Of a stretch of DNA of 64,000 nucleotides, positions 43,426-53,131 are shown piece after piece (within the stretch, counting starts at the first letter, position 1; each line of letters opens with the position of its first letter). The notes beneath the pieces are model-generated. The model ran no database searches and had not been told where the DNA came from. It saw only the letters and a program-made list of their open reading frames with translations. The stretch is from JBGSYJ01 sp041748075 (GTDB lineage: Bacteria > Acidobacteriota > Thermoanaerobaculia > Gp7-AA8). The stretch lies in NCBI GenBank assembly GCA_041748075.1, contig JBGTDX010000119.1, forward strand, positions 1-64,000, written 5' to 3'. The position numbers and the translations under genes are program-made.

Positions 43426-45786
43426 ATGCGATACACGCCACGGATGACGCGAAGCTCTCGAAAATACCTCTGGACCGCGTTCGGCATCACGGTCATCGCG
43501 CTTCTTGTGGTACTGGTTTCAGGGCCTGATCGCCCCTCGAGTCGGTCAGATATGGTCGGGCGGCAGCAGGAAGTCCCTCCCGATCTCGCTCCGCTGCGCG
43601 CCCAGTTTCTCGAGGGAATCGACGCCCTGCACAACGGGGACGCCGCAGAGGCCGTCAGGCTGCTGGACTCTCTGACGTTCGGATCCCGAAAGGTCGAGCA
43701 GTATCGTCTGTACTTTCTGGCCACGGCCCATCAGCTCGCCGAGAACAGCCCTCGCGCACGACAGGCGCTGGCTTCGATGTGGAACTTGTCGCCGGAGCTC
43801 GTCTACTGGCAGGATGCGGGATTCACCCTCGCTTCGCTCTATGCGTCCGAGGGAAATTATGCGGCTGCGGCGGAAGTCTATCGAGACATCGCGGCACGAT
43901 CGGAACATCCGGAAGTCGCAGCAACGGCGAGGAAGGAATCGATCCGGGCGAAGTTTTATTCGGGTGATCCGGCCGGCGCATGGCTCGCCGCGCGGGAAAT
44001 TGTCGTCGAGAGCCCCCGAACGTCCGAGGTGCGGTCCGCAGTCATGCTCGTGAGCGGGCTGTCGAACCCCCCGGGCCAACCGCTCTCGCTGAGTAGTGAC
44101 GAGAGACTTCAGCGCGCACGGAATCTGATCCGGGATGGCGACTCGAAGTCGGCACTGGCTGAGCTCGAGGGTATTCAGGCCAATACGGGGACGATGCGCA
44201 ATGAGATCGCGCTTCAAAAAGGGATTGCGCTTCACCGGTTGAAACGATTCGAAGAATCGAACCAACAGCTCGAACCCCTGACTTCCGGAACATTCAAATA
44301 TGCGATTCCTGCGCTCGAGCATGCGGCGAAGAATTATTCGACTCTCGCCGCGTCGATCGACCCAAAGCGTTACAAGACCGTCGTTGACAAAAAGAGGACA
44401 GGCACGCGCAAGGTCAAGAAGGGAAAGAAGACAGTCACTGTACCGGTGTATCGTAACGTGAAGCGCCGCGTCGAGCTGGTCGACCTGGAAGACAAGAGCA
44501 GGAAGGACGAGTACGAAGCCCTGCACCTCGAGCGCCTCAAAGACATCCTGCAACTCCCGACGAGCCCGGAGCTGCGGAAGCGAACGCTCCTGTCGCTGAT
44601 TGCTCTGGCAACGGAAAAGACTCAGAACGACTACCTCGAGGAGCTGGTGACCCAGCTCGTCGCCATCGATCCCCGGGACGATACTGCGCTTCAGCGATTC
44701 TGGAACCAGGGTTGGGCGGCCTACCTCGAGGGCGATCACGAAATCGCTCGCGCGCGATTCCGTTTCATCGACCAGACTTACATCAATCCGAACATCAAGC
44801 GTCAGGCGCGCTACTGGTACGCACGGTCGATGGAGAAGAGCGGCCGGACCGAGGAGGCGCAGAAGCTTTATCGCGAGCTGGTCAATGCACCGTACATGGA
44901 TCTGTACGCCAACTTCGCCGTTTCTCGGGGCGCGAAGCGGCCGCCAGGCCCGATCCGTGATCCCGAATTCGAGACCAGGGAGTGGCAGGAGATTGCGGAC
45001 GCGGAGATGCCCCCGGAACTTCGGCTGGCCTATGAGCTCAACGCGCTCGGCCTGGCTCGCGAGGCGCGGCTCGAAATTCAGAAGAATGTCTCTGACAGGA
45101 CGCGCCCCTATGCCGACGCTGTCCTCGCGGACCTCTACTACAACGCTGGTTCGTTCGACCTTGCCGCGGTCATGATGAAACGCGCCTTCCCGGCAATCGC
45201 AACCGTCGAACAGGACCGCGTACCTCGATACTTCATTGACATGTATTACCCCCGCCAGTATCAGGAGGCGATTCACGAACAGTCGACCAAACGGGGGGTT
45301 GATCCCTATCTCGTGATGGGGCTCATCCTGCAGGAAAGCCGTTACAACCCGGAGGCGAGATCCCGTGTGGGGGCCACCGGGCTGATGCAGATCATGCCTC
45401 CTACGGGTAAAGAGCTCGCCTCGAAGATCAATCGCCTCTTCACCGAACGGCGCCTCACGGACCCCGAATACAACATCGAGCTCGGAACCTTCTATCTGCG
45501 GCATCTGATCAACACCTTCGGCGGTGTCGAGGAGCTTGCGATCGCGGCGTACAACGGCGGGCAGGGGAACGTGAGGAAGTGGCGCCGGAACAATCAGCGC
45601 CCTCTCGACGAATTCATCGAGAGCATCCCTTTCTCTGAAACCAGGAACTACGTCAAGCGGGTTACGCTGCTGCGAGGCACCTATCGTGAGCTCGCGGGAC
45701 GCGTCGAGATGACTCGCGCCGCGGCTGCGCCTGTACCGGATGTCCAGCGGGCCCGATCCGACTCTCCCATCACACAGGGACGGTGA
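43426..45786 (+). CDS. Soluble-type lytic murein transglycosylase (Slt family)
   Basis: A 786-residue periplasmic enzyme that cleaves peptidoglycan glycan strands with formation of 1,6-anhydro ends. An N-terminal anchor (about 15-33) precedes a long helical, TPR-like superhelix (about 45-600) and a C-terminal SLT domain (about 620-760). The catalytic Glu is in GLILQESRYNPEARS, followed by GATGLMQIMP and AYNGGQGNVRKW, all diagnostic. Insertion of a Lys/Arg-rich KKRTGTRKVKKGKKTVTV loop near 325 is unusual. The start could also be 43399 or 43444; none has a strong ribosome site. Confidence 0.92.
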   Translation: MRYTPRMTRSSRKYLWTAFGITVIALLVVLVSGPDRPSSRSDMVGRQQEVPPDLAPLRAQFLEGIDALHNGDAAEAVRLLDSLTFGSRKVEQYRLYFLATAHQLAENSPRARQALASMWNLSPELVYWQDAGFTLASLYASEGNYAAAAEVYRDIAARSEHPEVAATARKESIRAKFYSGDPAGAWLAAREIVVESPRTSEVRSAVMLVSGLSNPPGQPLSLSSDERLQRARNLIRDGDSKSALAELEGIQANTGTMRNEIALQKGIALHRLKRFEESNQQLEPLTSGTFKYAIPALEHAAKNYSTLAASIDPKRYKTVVDKKRTGTRKVKKGKKTVTVPVYRNVKRRVELVDLEDKSRKDEYEALHLERLKDILQLPTSPELRKRTLLSLIALATEKTQNDYLEELVTQLVAIDPRDDTALQRFWNQGWAAYLEGDHEIARARFRFIDQTYINPNIKRQARYWYARSMEKSGRTEEAQKLYRELVNAPYMDLYANFAVSRGAKRPPGPIRDPEFETREWQEIADAEMPPELRLAYELNALGLAREARLEIQKNVSDRTRPYADAVLADLYYNAGSFDLAAVMMKRAFPAIATVEQDRVPRYFIDMYYPRQYQEAIHEQSTKRGVDPYLVMGLILQESRYNPEARSRVGATGLMQIMPPTGKELASKINRLFTERRLTDPEYNIELGTFYLRHLINTFGGVEELAIAAYNGGQGNVRKWRRNNQRPLDEFIESIPFSETRNYVKRVTLLRGTYRELAGRVEMTRAAAAPVPDVQRARSDSPITQGR

Positions 45787-45830
45787 CGTCAGGGCGTCCG
45801 CACGGATAGGCGGCGCTGGAGTGTGAGGCA

Positions 45831-45921
45831 GCGCTCATCATGAGCGTGGTCGCCGCCCGACACGGCAGACAGCACCCGGCCGTCCAACAATACCTGTAAC
45901 AAAATCCAAAATATTGGATCG
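45831..45921. promoter_or_regulatory. Palindromes between slt gene and PDZ-kinase gene
   Basis: The 243-bp gap holds two perfect palindromes: CGCTCATCATGAGCG (45831-45845), a possible terminator stem without T-run, and ATCCAAAATATTGGAT (45906-45921), which could be an operator for the downstream kinase-regulator operon. A TACAAT at 45966-45971 may be a -10 box, without an obvious -35. All of this is tentative. Confidence 0.4.
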
Positions 45922-46029
45922 ACAGAGGGACCAAGGTGGCTCGAGGGGGAGTCTGCATCATTAGATACAATGACTTACGGCAAGATCCGGCACGGCACCT
46001 CCGTTGAAACGATCCCATTGGAAAGTTGA

Positions 46030-48786
46030 ATGACCCGTCCACGTCCGTCGTTTCAGAGCATCGTCATCGCCGTTCTGACGCTCGCCGTCATCGCTGGAGG
46101 ATTTCACTCATTCCAGCGTAAGCGATCGTCGTTCGAGAGGCTGGATTTCCAGTCTTTCCGGGACAACGGGACGATCGTGATTCACGCGGTCGATCCGGGC
46201 AGCGGAGCCGAGAAGGCGGGACTTCGCGCAGGGGATCTCCTCTGGGCTGTGAATGGAATCCCTGCCGGAGAGGTCGACGCTTTCAGGGAGACGATGCGGG
46301 GTGACGGCCGGCCCGTGTCGCTGATCATCGGGCGGGGCAACGACACGTTGCAGATTCTCTACCGAGCGCCCGAGCTGAAGATCGAGTACACGTATCTGTT
46401 CTTCACCTTCACTGGATTTCTATATCTGTCGATCGGGCTTTTCACACTCTTTCGAGGAGCGAGGGGCGAGAGCCTGCTGTTCTATTTCGTGACACTGCTG
46501 ACCTTCGTTGTCTACGCCTACTCGCCGGACAACTCGAGGGTCGACCTGACGTACCAGATTCTGTACCTGGTCGAGGAGCTCGCACGGATCATTCTCCCGC
46601 CCCTGACACTGCACTTCTTTCTCCGCTTCCCTCGCCCGCTGCTGCAGAACAGACTTCAGGTTTCGGCGCTGTATTTTCTTCCGTCGCTGCTGATTCTCTG
46701 GAACATCAATCTATTTCTGTTGGGCAACGCGATTCCGATTGCTTCGCCGGCGACATCGATTCAGATCATCGAGCGATGGGCGATGCTTCACTTCGCGGTC
46801 TACTTCACCCTGGCATTCATCGCTCTCGCTTACAGCTACAGGACGGCCTCCGTCGTTGGCCAGCGCAAGCAGGTCAAATGGATTCTCCTCGGGATGGGCG
46901 TGGGGTTCATTCCCTTTCTCTTCCTCTATCTCATTCCATACATCGTCAAGGGCGTTGACTCCGCGTACACATCGATCGCGATCATCCCGCTCGCTCTCAT
47001 TCCCCTGGCTTTCGCGGTCTCGATTCTCCGCTACAGGCTCTGGGACGTGGAAGTCATCATCAAGGAGATCCTCGCCTACACGGTGACGTTCGTTTTCGGC
47101 ATCATCGCGTTCTCTACGGTGAATCTCGTTCTCTCGACATGGATCGAGGAGCACTTCGCACTCGAGCGGAACTTTCTGGCGTTCACCTCGGGCCTGCTGA
47201 TTGCCGGCGTGCTCGTGCCCGTGAAAGGGAGGATCGAGTCGATCATCGAGATGTTCGTTTACCGGGATACCTACCGTCACCGGAAGGCGATTCTCGACTT
47301 CGCGCAGGAGCTCGCCACGTTCCACGACCTGAACGAGTTGATCGAGATGGTGCGAGAGCGGGTCGCGGCGGCGATCAACGTGCACCAGATGAACCTCTAC
47401 GTGCGCGACGGGGGATACTTCGTGGTCTACACGCGCGAGCCGCGTCTGCCGATGCGGTTCATCGAATCAGAGATCGGCGACCTGCCGCAGGACAGACCGC
47501 TGCTGCTCGATCAGCCACGACTGCCTGAGGCGTCCGAGATTCCGATGGTTCTGTTGCGGGAGGGATACCGCTACCTGTTCCCGCTGCGCCACCGCGGCGA
47601 GCTTCAGGGGATTCTGCTCGTGGGCAACAAAGGAGAGCAGGAGCCACTATCACGCGACGACATCTATCTGATCGGCTCGCTAACGTCGTCGGTCGCGCTC
47701 GCAATCGAGAATGCCCGGCTGTACGGCCGCCTGCGCAGGCAGCTGGACGAGATCCGAACTCTCAAGGAGTACAACGAGAACATCATCGAATCGTCCTCGT
47801 CTGCAATCGTGGTCATCTCGGCGGACGGCACCGTCCTGACCGGCAACAACGCCTTCTGGACGCTCGTCGGAACGGGTCCGGAATCCGAAGAGACCATCGA
47901 GCAGCTCTTTCCGCCGTTCCGGAGGCTCGAGGGATCCGGCGGTGCAGCGCTCGAGGTGCACTTCACGAACCGTCTGGGCGAGCAGAGAGATCTGACGATC
48001 TCGTCGAGCCCGTTCAACGCGAGCGGCGCACCGGCAGGCACGAGCGTGCTGGTCATCGGCGATATCTCCGAGCGCGTCCGTCTCGAGCGCGAGCTTCAGG
48101 ACAAAGACCGCCTCGCGGCGCTCGGCCTGCTCGCAGCTGGAGTTGCTCACGAGGTCAACACACCGCTGACCGGAATCTCATCGTATGCGCAGCTTCTCCT
48201 GGCCGATCTTCCCGCCGACGATCCCCGATACGACATCCTCCGGAAGATGGAACAGCAGACCTTCCGCGCGTCTCATCTCGTGAACAATCTTCTGAACTTT
48301 GCGAGAACGCGATCGGGCTCCATGGAGAGGGTCGACATGGCCGACATGGTGCACAACACGCTGTCGGTGAACGAGAACCTTCTCAATACGCGGGATTTGA
48401 CCGTTCACGTGGGCGAGCTTCCTGATCTGAAAGTACTCGGAGATGTGTATCAGCTCCAGCAGGTACTGACGAACCTTCTGCTCAATGCGCGCGACGCGGC
48501 TGGCCAGGGCGGAAACGTCTGGATCGGTCTCGAGGCCGTGAATGATCGCGCGGTGCTGACCGTCCGCGATGACGGGGGCGGTGTCGACCCGGAATTGCGT
48601 GACACGATCTTCCAGCCGCTCGTAACCACCAAACGCGGTCAGGGCGGCACAGGACTCGGTCTGGCGATCAGCGATAGAATCGTCCGGTCCCACGGCGGAG
48701 AGATCACGCTGGAGAGCGAGTCAGGCCAGGGTGCAACATTTTCAGTCTCGTTACCGTTATGGATGGGTAACCGAGGCGACAATTAA
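46030..48786 (+). CDS. PDZ-containing membrane sensor histidine kinase with GAF and PAS
   Basis: A 918-residue kinase with an uncommon plan. An N-terminal anchor (about 10-28) leads to a PDZ domain (about 35-115; VDPGSGAEKAGLRAGDLLWAVNG), then seven or so membrane helices (about 118-400), a GAF domain (about 425-575), a PAS domain (about 585-690), HisKA with H707 in GVAHEVNTPLTGISSYAQ, and HATPase with DDGGGV and GTGLGLAISDRIV. The next gene is an NtrC-type regulator, so they form a pair. The PDZ part probably senses a peptide or envelope protein end, as in proteases such as DegS; that is inference. GGAAAG precedes the ATG. Confidence 0.9.
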   Translation: MTRPRPSFQSIVIAVLTLAVIAGGFHSFQRKRSSFERLDFQSFRDNGTIVIHAVDPGSGAEKAGLRAGDLLWAVNGIPAGEVDAFRETMRGDGRPVSLIIGRGNDTLQILYRAPELKIEYTYLFFTFTGFLYLSIGLFTLFRGARGESLLFYFVTLLTFVVYAYSPDNSRVDLTYQILYLVEELARIILPPLTLHFFLRFPRPLLQNRLQVSALYFLPSLLILWNINLFLLGNAIPIASPATSIQIIERWAMLHFAVYFTLAFIALAYSYRTASVVGQRKQVKWILLGMGVGFIPFLFLYLIPYIVKGVDSAYTSIAIIPLALIPLAFAVSILRYRLWDVEVIIKEILAYTVTFVFGIIAFSTVNLVLSTWIEEHFALERNFLAFTSGLLIAGVLVPVKGRIESIIEMFVYRDTYRHRKAILDFAQELATFHDLNELIEMVRERVAAAINVHQMNLYVRDGGYFVVYTREPRLPMRFIESEIGDLPQDRPLLLDQPRLPEASEIPMVLLREGYRYLFPLRHRGELQGILLVGNKGEQEPLSRDDIYLIGSLTSSVALAIENARLYGRLRRQLDEIRTLKEYNENIIESSSSAIVVISADGTVLTGNNAFWTLVGTGPESEETIEQLFPPFRRLEGSGGAALEVHFTNRLGEQRDLTISSSPFNASGAPAGTSVLVIGDISERVRLERELQDKDRLAALGLLAAGVAHEVNTPLTGISSYAQLLLADLPADDPRYDILRKMEQQTFRASHLVNNLLNFARTRSGSMERVDMADMVHNTLSVNENLLNTRDLTVHVGELPDLKVLGDVYQLQQVLTNLLLNARDAAGQGGNVWIGLEAVNDRAVLTVRDDGGGVDPELRDTIFQPLVTTKRGQGGTGLGLAISDRIVRSHGGEITLESESGQGATFSVSLPLWMGNRGDN

Positions 48787-48889
48787 CGTCACACAAAAAT
48801 CACTCGCCTTGTCATTGCAGTGTCGTGCGTGTCAACGTTGGTGTGATCCTGAGCAACGGGCAGGCAACTGAGAGCAACGAAACTTTCAC

Positions 48890-50308
48890 ATGCGCATTCT
48901 GATCATCGACGACGAAGAAGTTCTCCGGGATGTCCTCGAGGCCGTTCTGCGGCGTGAGGGCTTCGAGGTGGTCCTGGCGGCCACCGGCGAGGAAGGTCTC
49001 TCCCTGCTCGACAACGAGGAGATCGACCTGGTCGTGCTCGACATGATGCTTCCGGGCATCAGCGGTCTCGAAGCGCTCCGCTCGATCAAAGAGACCAACC
49101 CCGGCCTTCCCGTCATCATCATCACGGCGTACTCGAGCATCGACGGCGCCATCGACGCGATGAAGCAGGGAGCGTTTCACTACATCCCCAAACCGTTCAA
49201 GAACGAGGAAGTCGTCCTGACGGTCAACAAGGCGCTCGAGCAGAACAGGCTCTCGAAAGAGAATGCGCGGCTGAAGGCCGAGCTCTCCGAAAAATACTCG
49301 TACGCAAACATCATCGGCAAGAGCGAGCCGATGCGAAAAATCTTCGAGCTGATCGGCCTCGCGGCTCCGTCACGCTCGAACATTCTCATCGGCGGGGAAT
49401 CGGGAACCGGCAAAGAGCTCGTCGCCAAGGCGATCCATCACGGGAGCCCGAGGCACCGGAACGCATTCGTCACCGTCAATTCCGGCTCGCTTCCGCCCGA
49501 GCTACTCGAGTCTCACCTTTTTGGACACGTAAAGGGTGCGTTCACGGGCGCTATCTCGTCCAAGCGCGGGCTGTTCGAAGTTGCGGACGGAGGATCGATC
49601 TTCCTCGACGAGATCGGCACGATCAATCTCGAGACGCAGGCCAAGCTGCTCCGCGTCATCCAGGAAAAGGAATTCATGCGTCTCGGATCGGTCGAGACGA
49701 TGAGGGTCGACGTCCGGATCATTGCAGCGAGCAATGCGGACCTTCAGGAGCTCGTGCGGGCCGGAACGTTCCGCGAGGACCTCTTCTACCGCCTCAACGT
49801 CATCACACTTCAGCTCCCCCCGCTCCGTCGCAGACGCGAGGACATTCCGCTGCTCATCGCCCACTTCCTTGCGAAGTACTCGGAGGAAAACCGGAAGAAA
49901 GCTCCGGAGGTCACCCCTGACGCAATGCGGATTCTGATGGACCATCCATGGCCCGGCAATGTTCGTGAGCTCGAAAACACGATCGAGAGAGCCGTCGTGC
50001 TGGCGACTGGCGACAGGATCTCGGCGGATCTGCTGCCTGACTATCTCCGCTTCCCGATGCAGACCGACCAGCCTTCGATGTTCGTTCCGACGGACGGGCT
50101 TTCGCTCAAAGACGCCGTGTCGCTCTACGAGCGCAACATGATCCTCCAGTCGCTCGAGCTGGCAAACGGCGTTCAGAAGAAGGCGGCAGAACTTCTTCAC
50201 CTCAAGCCATCAACCCTCAACGAGATGATGAAGCGCCTGGGCATTCAATGGCGCACAGGCTCGCCGCCGTCCCAGCCTGCCGACGAAGAGCCGGCTGCGG
50301 TGCTGTAA
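48890..50308 (+). CDS. NtrC-family sigma-54 response regulator
   Basis: A 472-residue activator for sigma-54 promoters. Receiver domain (1-120) with D7/D8 and phosphoacceptor D51 (VVLDMMLPG); AAA+ domain (about 140-375) with Walker A GESGTGKE, the sigma-54 contact loop GAFTGA and Walker B GGSIFLDEIG; Fis-type helix-turn-helix at the C-terminus (KKAAELLHLKPSTLNEMMKRL). It lies 104 bp after the PDZ-sensor kinase gene and is its expected partner. I found no clear -24/-12 promoter in the window. No strong ribosome site precedes the ATG at 48890. Confidence 0.95.
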   Translation: MRILIIDDEEVLRDVLEAVLRREGFEVVLAATGEEGLSLLDNEEIDLVVLDMMLPGISGLEALRSIKETNPGLPVIIITAYSSIDGAIDAMKQGAFHYIPKPFKNEEVVLTVNKALEQNRLSKENARLKAELSEKYSYANIIGKSEPMRKIFELIGLAAPSRSNILIGGESGTGKELVAKAIHHGSPRHRNAFVTVNSGSLPPELLESHLFGHVKGAFTGAISSKRGLFEVADGGSIFLDEIGTINLETQAKLLRVIQEKEFMRLGSVETMRVDVRIIAASNADLQELVRAGTFREDLFYRLNVITLQLPPLRRRREDIPLLIAHFLAKYSEENRKKAPEVTPDAMRILMDHPWPGNVRELENTIERAVVLATGDRISADLLPDYLRFPMQTDQPSMFVPTDGLSLKDAVSLYERNMILQSLELANGVQKKAAELLHLKPSTLNEMMKRLGIQWRTGSPPSQPADEEPAAVL

Positions 50309-50337
50309 GGGGCGCCCACCGGGCAGATTGTACGGGA

Positions 50338-50367
50338 GTGTCATCCCGAGCGTCGAGCGAGGGATCT
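50338..50367. repeat. Degenerate REP-like fragment
   Basis: GTGTCATCCCGAGCGTCGAG and the following AGGGATCT resemble one arm of the palindrome at 11015-11098 and the repeat at 63874-64000. Only one arm is recognisable. It lies downstream of the NtrC-type gene. Confidence 0.5.
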
Positions 50368-50566
50368 GGGCGGGGGCCCCGCGGTCATGAGGCGCCCCGA
50401 TGATGAGGGAGACCCGATAACCCAAACGACACCTCAAACCCGTTGAGGTTGGTCGAGGGTCATCTCCTCGGATGGTCCACCTTCCCTTCCTGACTGATAC
50501 ACTGCGCGCTCACGCGGCCAGCCTCCGAGCCTGCCCCGTATATCGAGCATTTCGAAGGACTCACCC

Positions 50567-53131
50567 ATGAAAAATACGATTCTCTGGGCGTTTCTCGCGC
50601 TGGCCATACAGCTCTTACCTCTCCAAGCTCTTCGAGCGCAGGAACCGCCATTTCCATCCGAGCCCGCCCTCGGATACCCCATCGGCGAGCGTTTCACAAA
50701 GCATCACCGCATCGTCGCATTCTTCGAGAGCCTGCAGGCGAGCTCGCCGCTCATCCGCATTCACGAGTACGGCAGAACATACGAGGGCAGACCGCTGATC
50801 TACGCCGTTGTCACCTCTGCTGCAAACCACGAAAGGCTCGAACAGATCCGCGTGAACGCTCTCGCAATCGGGCGGCCCGACACGACGACGCGTGCACGGG
50901 CACTGGAAATCGCGGCCGACACGCCCGCCGTCGTAATGCTGGCCTTCGGGATTCACGGCAACGAGTCGTCGTCTTCGGAAGCGGCCATGGTGCTCGCAAA
51001 CCGCCTCGTGGCTGGTGACGAAAGCACGAACGAAATTCTCGAGAACACAATCGTGCTCATCGATCCTCTGCAGAACCCGGACGGCCGGGAGCGTTACGTC
51101 CAGTGGTTCCTTCAGAGCCAGGGGCTCGAGCCCGATCCGAATCCCGACGCGCTCCAGCACTTCGAGCCGTGGCCGGGAGGGAGATTCAACCATTACCTCA
51201 ACGACATGAACCGCGACTGGGCGATAGGCAGTCAGATGGAGACCCGTGCCCGGCTCAGGCTCTTCCAGCGGTGGCAGCCGAACGTCGTGGTCGACTTTCA
51301 CGAGATGAGCTATCAGTCGAACTACTTTTTCCCTCCCACCGCGAGCCCGCTCAACGAAAATATCGGCGGCGAGATTCAGAAGTGGTACGAGATTTTCGGT
51401 CGCGCAAACGCCGAAGCATTTTCCGAGCGCGGCTGGCCATTCTTCGTCGGTGAGTACTTCGACCTTTTCTACCCCGGATACGGCGATTCATGGCCTTCGC
51501 TTCAGGGAGCGATCGGCATGACGTACGAGATGGCCGGCGGCGGACGCGGAGGAGCCGCTGTGCTCCGCGAGGACGGAACGATCCTCACTCTCGCCGACCG
51601 GTCCCTGCGCCACTTCACGGCCGCGATGGCCACGCTGCAGACGGCGGCGGCGAACCGGGGCGAGCTCCTCATGCGCACATACGACGCACTGGCCGCGCAC
51701 GTGCGCGGCAGTGGTGTCACATGGGTCATCCTTCCCTACTCGCCGAACTTCCAGCACGCGCTTTCGCTCCTCGAGAGCCAGGGAGTGGAAATCCGGGTGC
51801 TCGACCGCGCGACGCAATTGCGTGTCACGCCCTACGAGGGGGGATCTCCGATCCGGAGAGAGTTCCCGGCAGGCTCGGCGCTGATCTCGTCCCGCCAACC
51901 GCAGGGAGGGCTCGTGAAATCCCTCATGGAGCGGAATCCGAAGCTGCCACCCGCATTCATCGAAGGCCAGCGGCGCAAGATCGACGCCGATGAATCGGAT
52001 GATTTCTACGACATCACGGCATGGGCAGTTCCCCTCGCGCACAACCTCGAAGTGTTTACAGGCGAGGGCTCGATGGAAGCGCCGGTCTCACCATGGCGAG
52101 CACCGGCCTCGCCGGCTTCCGTGGCAAAAGCCTCGTTCGGCTACATGATCGACGGCCGGGATCCCAACGTCTACCGGGCCGTCGGCCGGCTTCTCGAAAG
52201 AGAGATCCGGTTCGGCGTCAGCGCCACTGAGTTCCGGCAGAACGAGCGGCTGTACCACCGGGGAAGCGTGCTCATTCAGGTGAGCAACAACGACGAGTCC
52301 ACGCTTCACGAAACGATCCAGCAGATCTCGGCCGAGTCGGGAGCCCATTTGCATGCCGTGATGTCCGGATGGCCAGGCGAGCTGGCTCTGGGATCTCAGC
52401 AAATCCGCCACGTGCGCGACCCTCGAATTGCGCTGGTCGGCGGTGAAGGCACCTCGCCGACTGCATTCGGAATGCTCTGGTACACGCTCGATGTGGAGGA
52501 GAAAATTCCACACAGCGTCATCCCGCTCAACCGTCTCGCATCGCTCGATCTGAGTCGGTACCGCGTGCTGATTTTTCCCGAGGGGGGAGGCTATTCGAAC
52601 TACATTCGCGGGGACGCGATCGAAAAACTCAAGAGCTGGATCCGCGCCGGCGGAACCGTAGTGGCCATCGGCGGGGCATCAGCGTTCCTGCGGTCCAAGG
52701 ATGTGGCGATCTCGAAACTGCAGCAGTGGCCCGGTGAAAAGAAAGACGACGAACCTTCCGAGCCCCCGCGCTATAACGACTATAGAATTCCCGGCGCGGC
52801 ATTCGACACGCGCATCAACGAGCGAAGCTACCTGACCTTCGGCATCCCTTCCGCCCCTCCTGTGCTTCTCGAAGGCACCGTGACGCTGCTTCCCGCGAGC
52901 CATGCGATCGATAACATCGTGACGGTCGAACCCGAGAATCCGCTTCTGTCGGGGTTTGCCTGGCCCGAGTCGATCGAGCGCGTCAAAGGATCCGCCTGGC
53001 TCGTGCAGGAGCCATTCGGGAGCGGACGGGTGATCACCTTCGCTGATGAGCCCTACTACCGGCTCTTCTGGCGCGGCACGCTTCCGATGTTCCTCAACGC
53101 CGCACTCTACTCGCCGACGTTCCCGAGATGA
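50567..53131 (+). CDS. Secreted M14-family zinc carboxypeptidase-like protein with C-terminal GATase-like domain
   Basis: An 854-residue exported protein. Signal peptide ends ALRAQ near 25. The M14 domain (about 35-390) has zinc ligands H130 and E133 in GIHGNESSSSEA, a His in VVDFHEM near 244 and a possible catalytic Glu in MTYEMAGGG near 320. A later part (about 600-720) resembles a class I glutamine-amidotransferase-like fold without obvious catalytic Cys (LIFPEGGGYSNYIRGDAIE, then GGTVVAIGGASAFL). It likely trims peptides outside the cytoplasm. AAGGA precedes the ATG. The stop overlaps the glgA start by 4 nt, which is odd for a secreted peptidase and a glycogen enzyme. Confidence 0.87.
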   Translation: MKNTILWAFLALAIQLLPLQALRAQEPPFPSEPALGYPIGERFTKHHRIVAFFESLQASSPLIRIHEYGRTYEGRPLIYAVVTSAANHERLEQIRVNALAIGRPDTTTRARALEIAADTPAVVMLAFGIHGNESSSSEAAMVLANRLVAGDESTNEILENTIVLIDPLQNPDGRERYVQWFLQSQGLEPDPNPDALQHFEPWPGGRFNHYLNDMNRDWAIGSQMETRARLRLFQRWQPNVVVDFHEMSYQSNYFFPPTASPLNENIGGEIQKWYEIFGRANAEAFSERGWPFFVGEYFDLFYPGYGDSWPSLQGAIGMTYEMAGGGRGGAAVLREDGTILTLADRSLRHFTAAMATLQTAAANRGELLMRTYDALAAHVRGSGVTWVILPYSPNFQHALSLLESQGVEIRVLDRATQLRVTPYEGGSPIRREFPAGSALISSRQPQGGLVKSLMERNPKLPPAFIEGQRRKIDADESDDFYDITAWAVPLAHNLEVFTGEGSMEAPVSPWRAPASPASVAKASFGYMIDGRDPNVYRAVGRLLEREIRFGVSATEFRQNERLYHRGSVLIQVSNNDESTLHETIQQISAESGAHLHAVMSGWPGELALGSQQIRHVRDPRIALVGGEGTSPTAFGMLWYTLDVEEKIPHSVIPLNRLASLDLSRYRVLIFPEGGGYSNYIRGDAIEKLKSWIRAGGTVVAIGGASAFLRSKDVAISKLQQWPGEKKDDEPSEPPRYNDYRIPGAAFDTRINERSYLTFGIPSAPPVLLEGTVTLLPASHAIDNIVTVEPENPLLSGFAWPESIERVKGSAWLVQEPFGSGRVITFADEPYYRLFWRGTLPMFLNAALYSPTFPR

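Noticed and set aside
43546..45504. A 652-codon minus-strand open frame
   Set aside because: It is antisense to the Slt transglycosylase, whose motifs and domain order are unmistakable; high GC content keeps the antisense frame open. No family motif in it.
45980..46030. A sigma-54 -24/-12 promoter upstream of the PDZ-kinase gene
   Set aside because: GGCACGG is present, but the GC at the required distance is missing.
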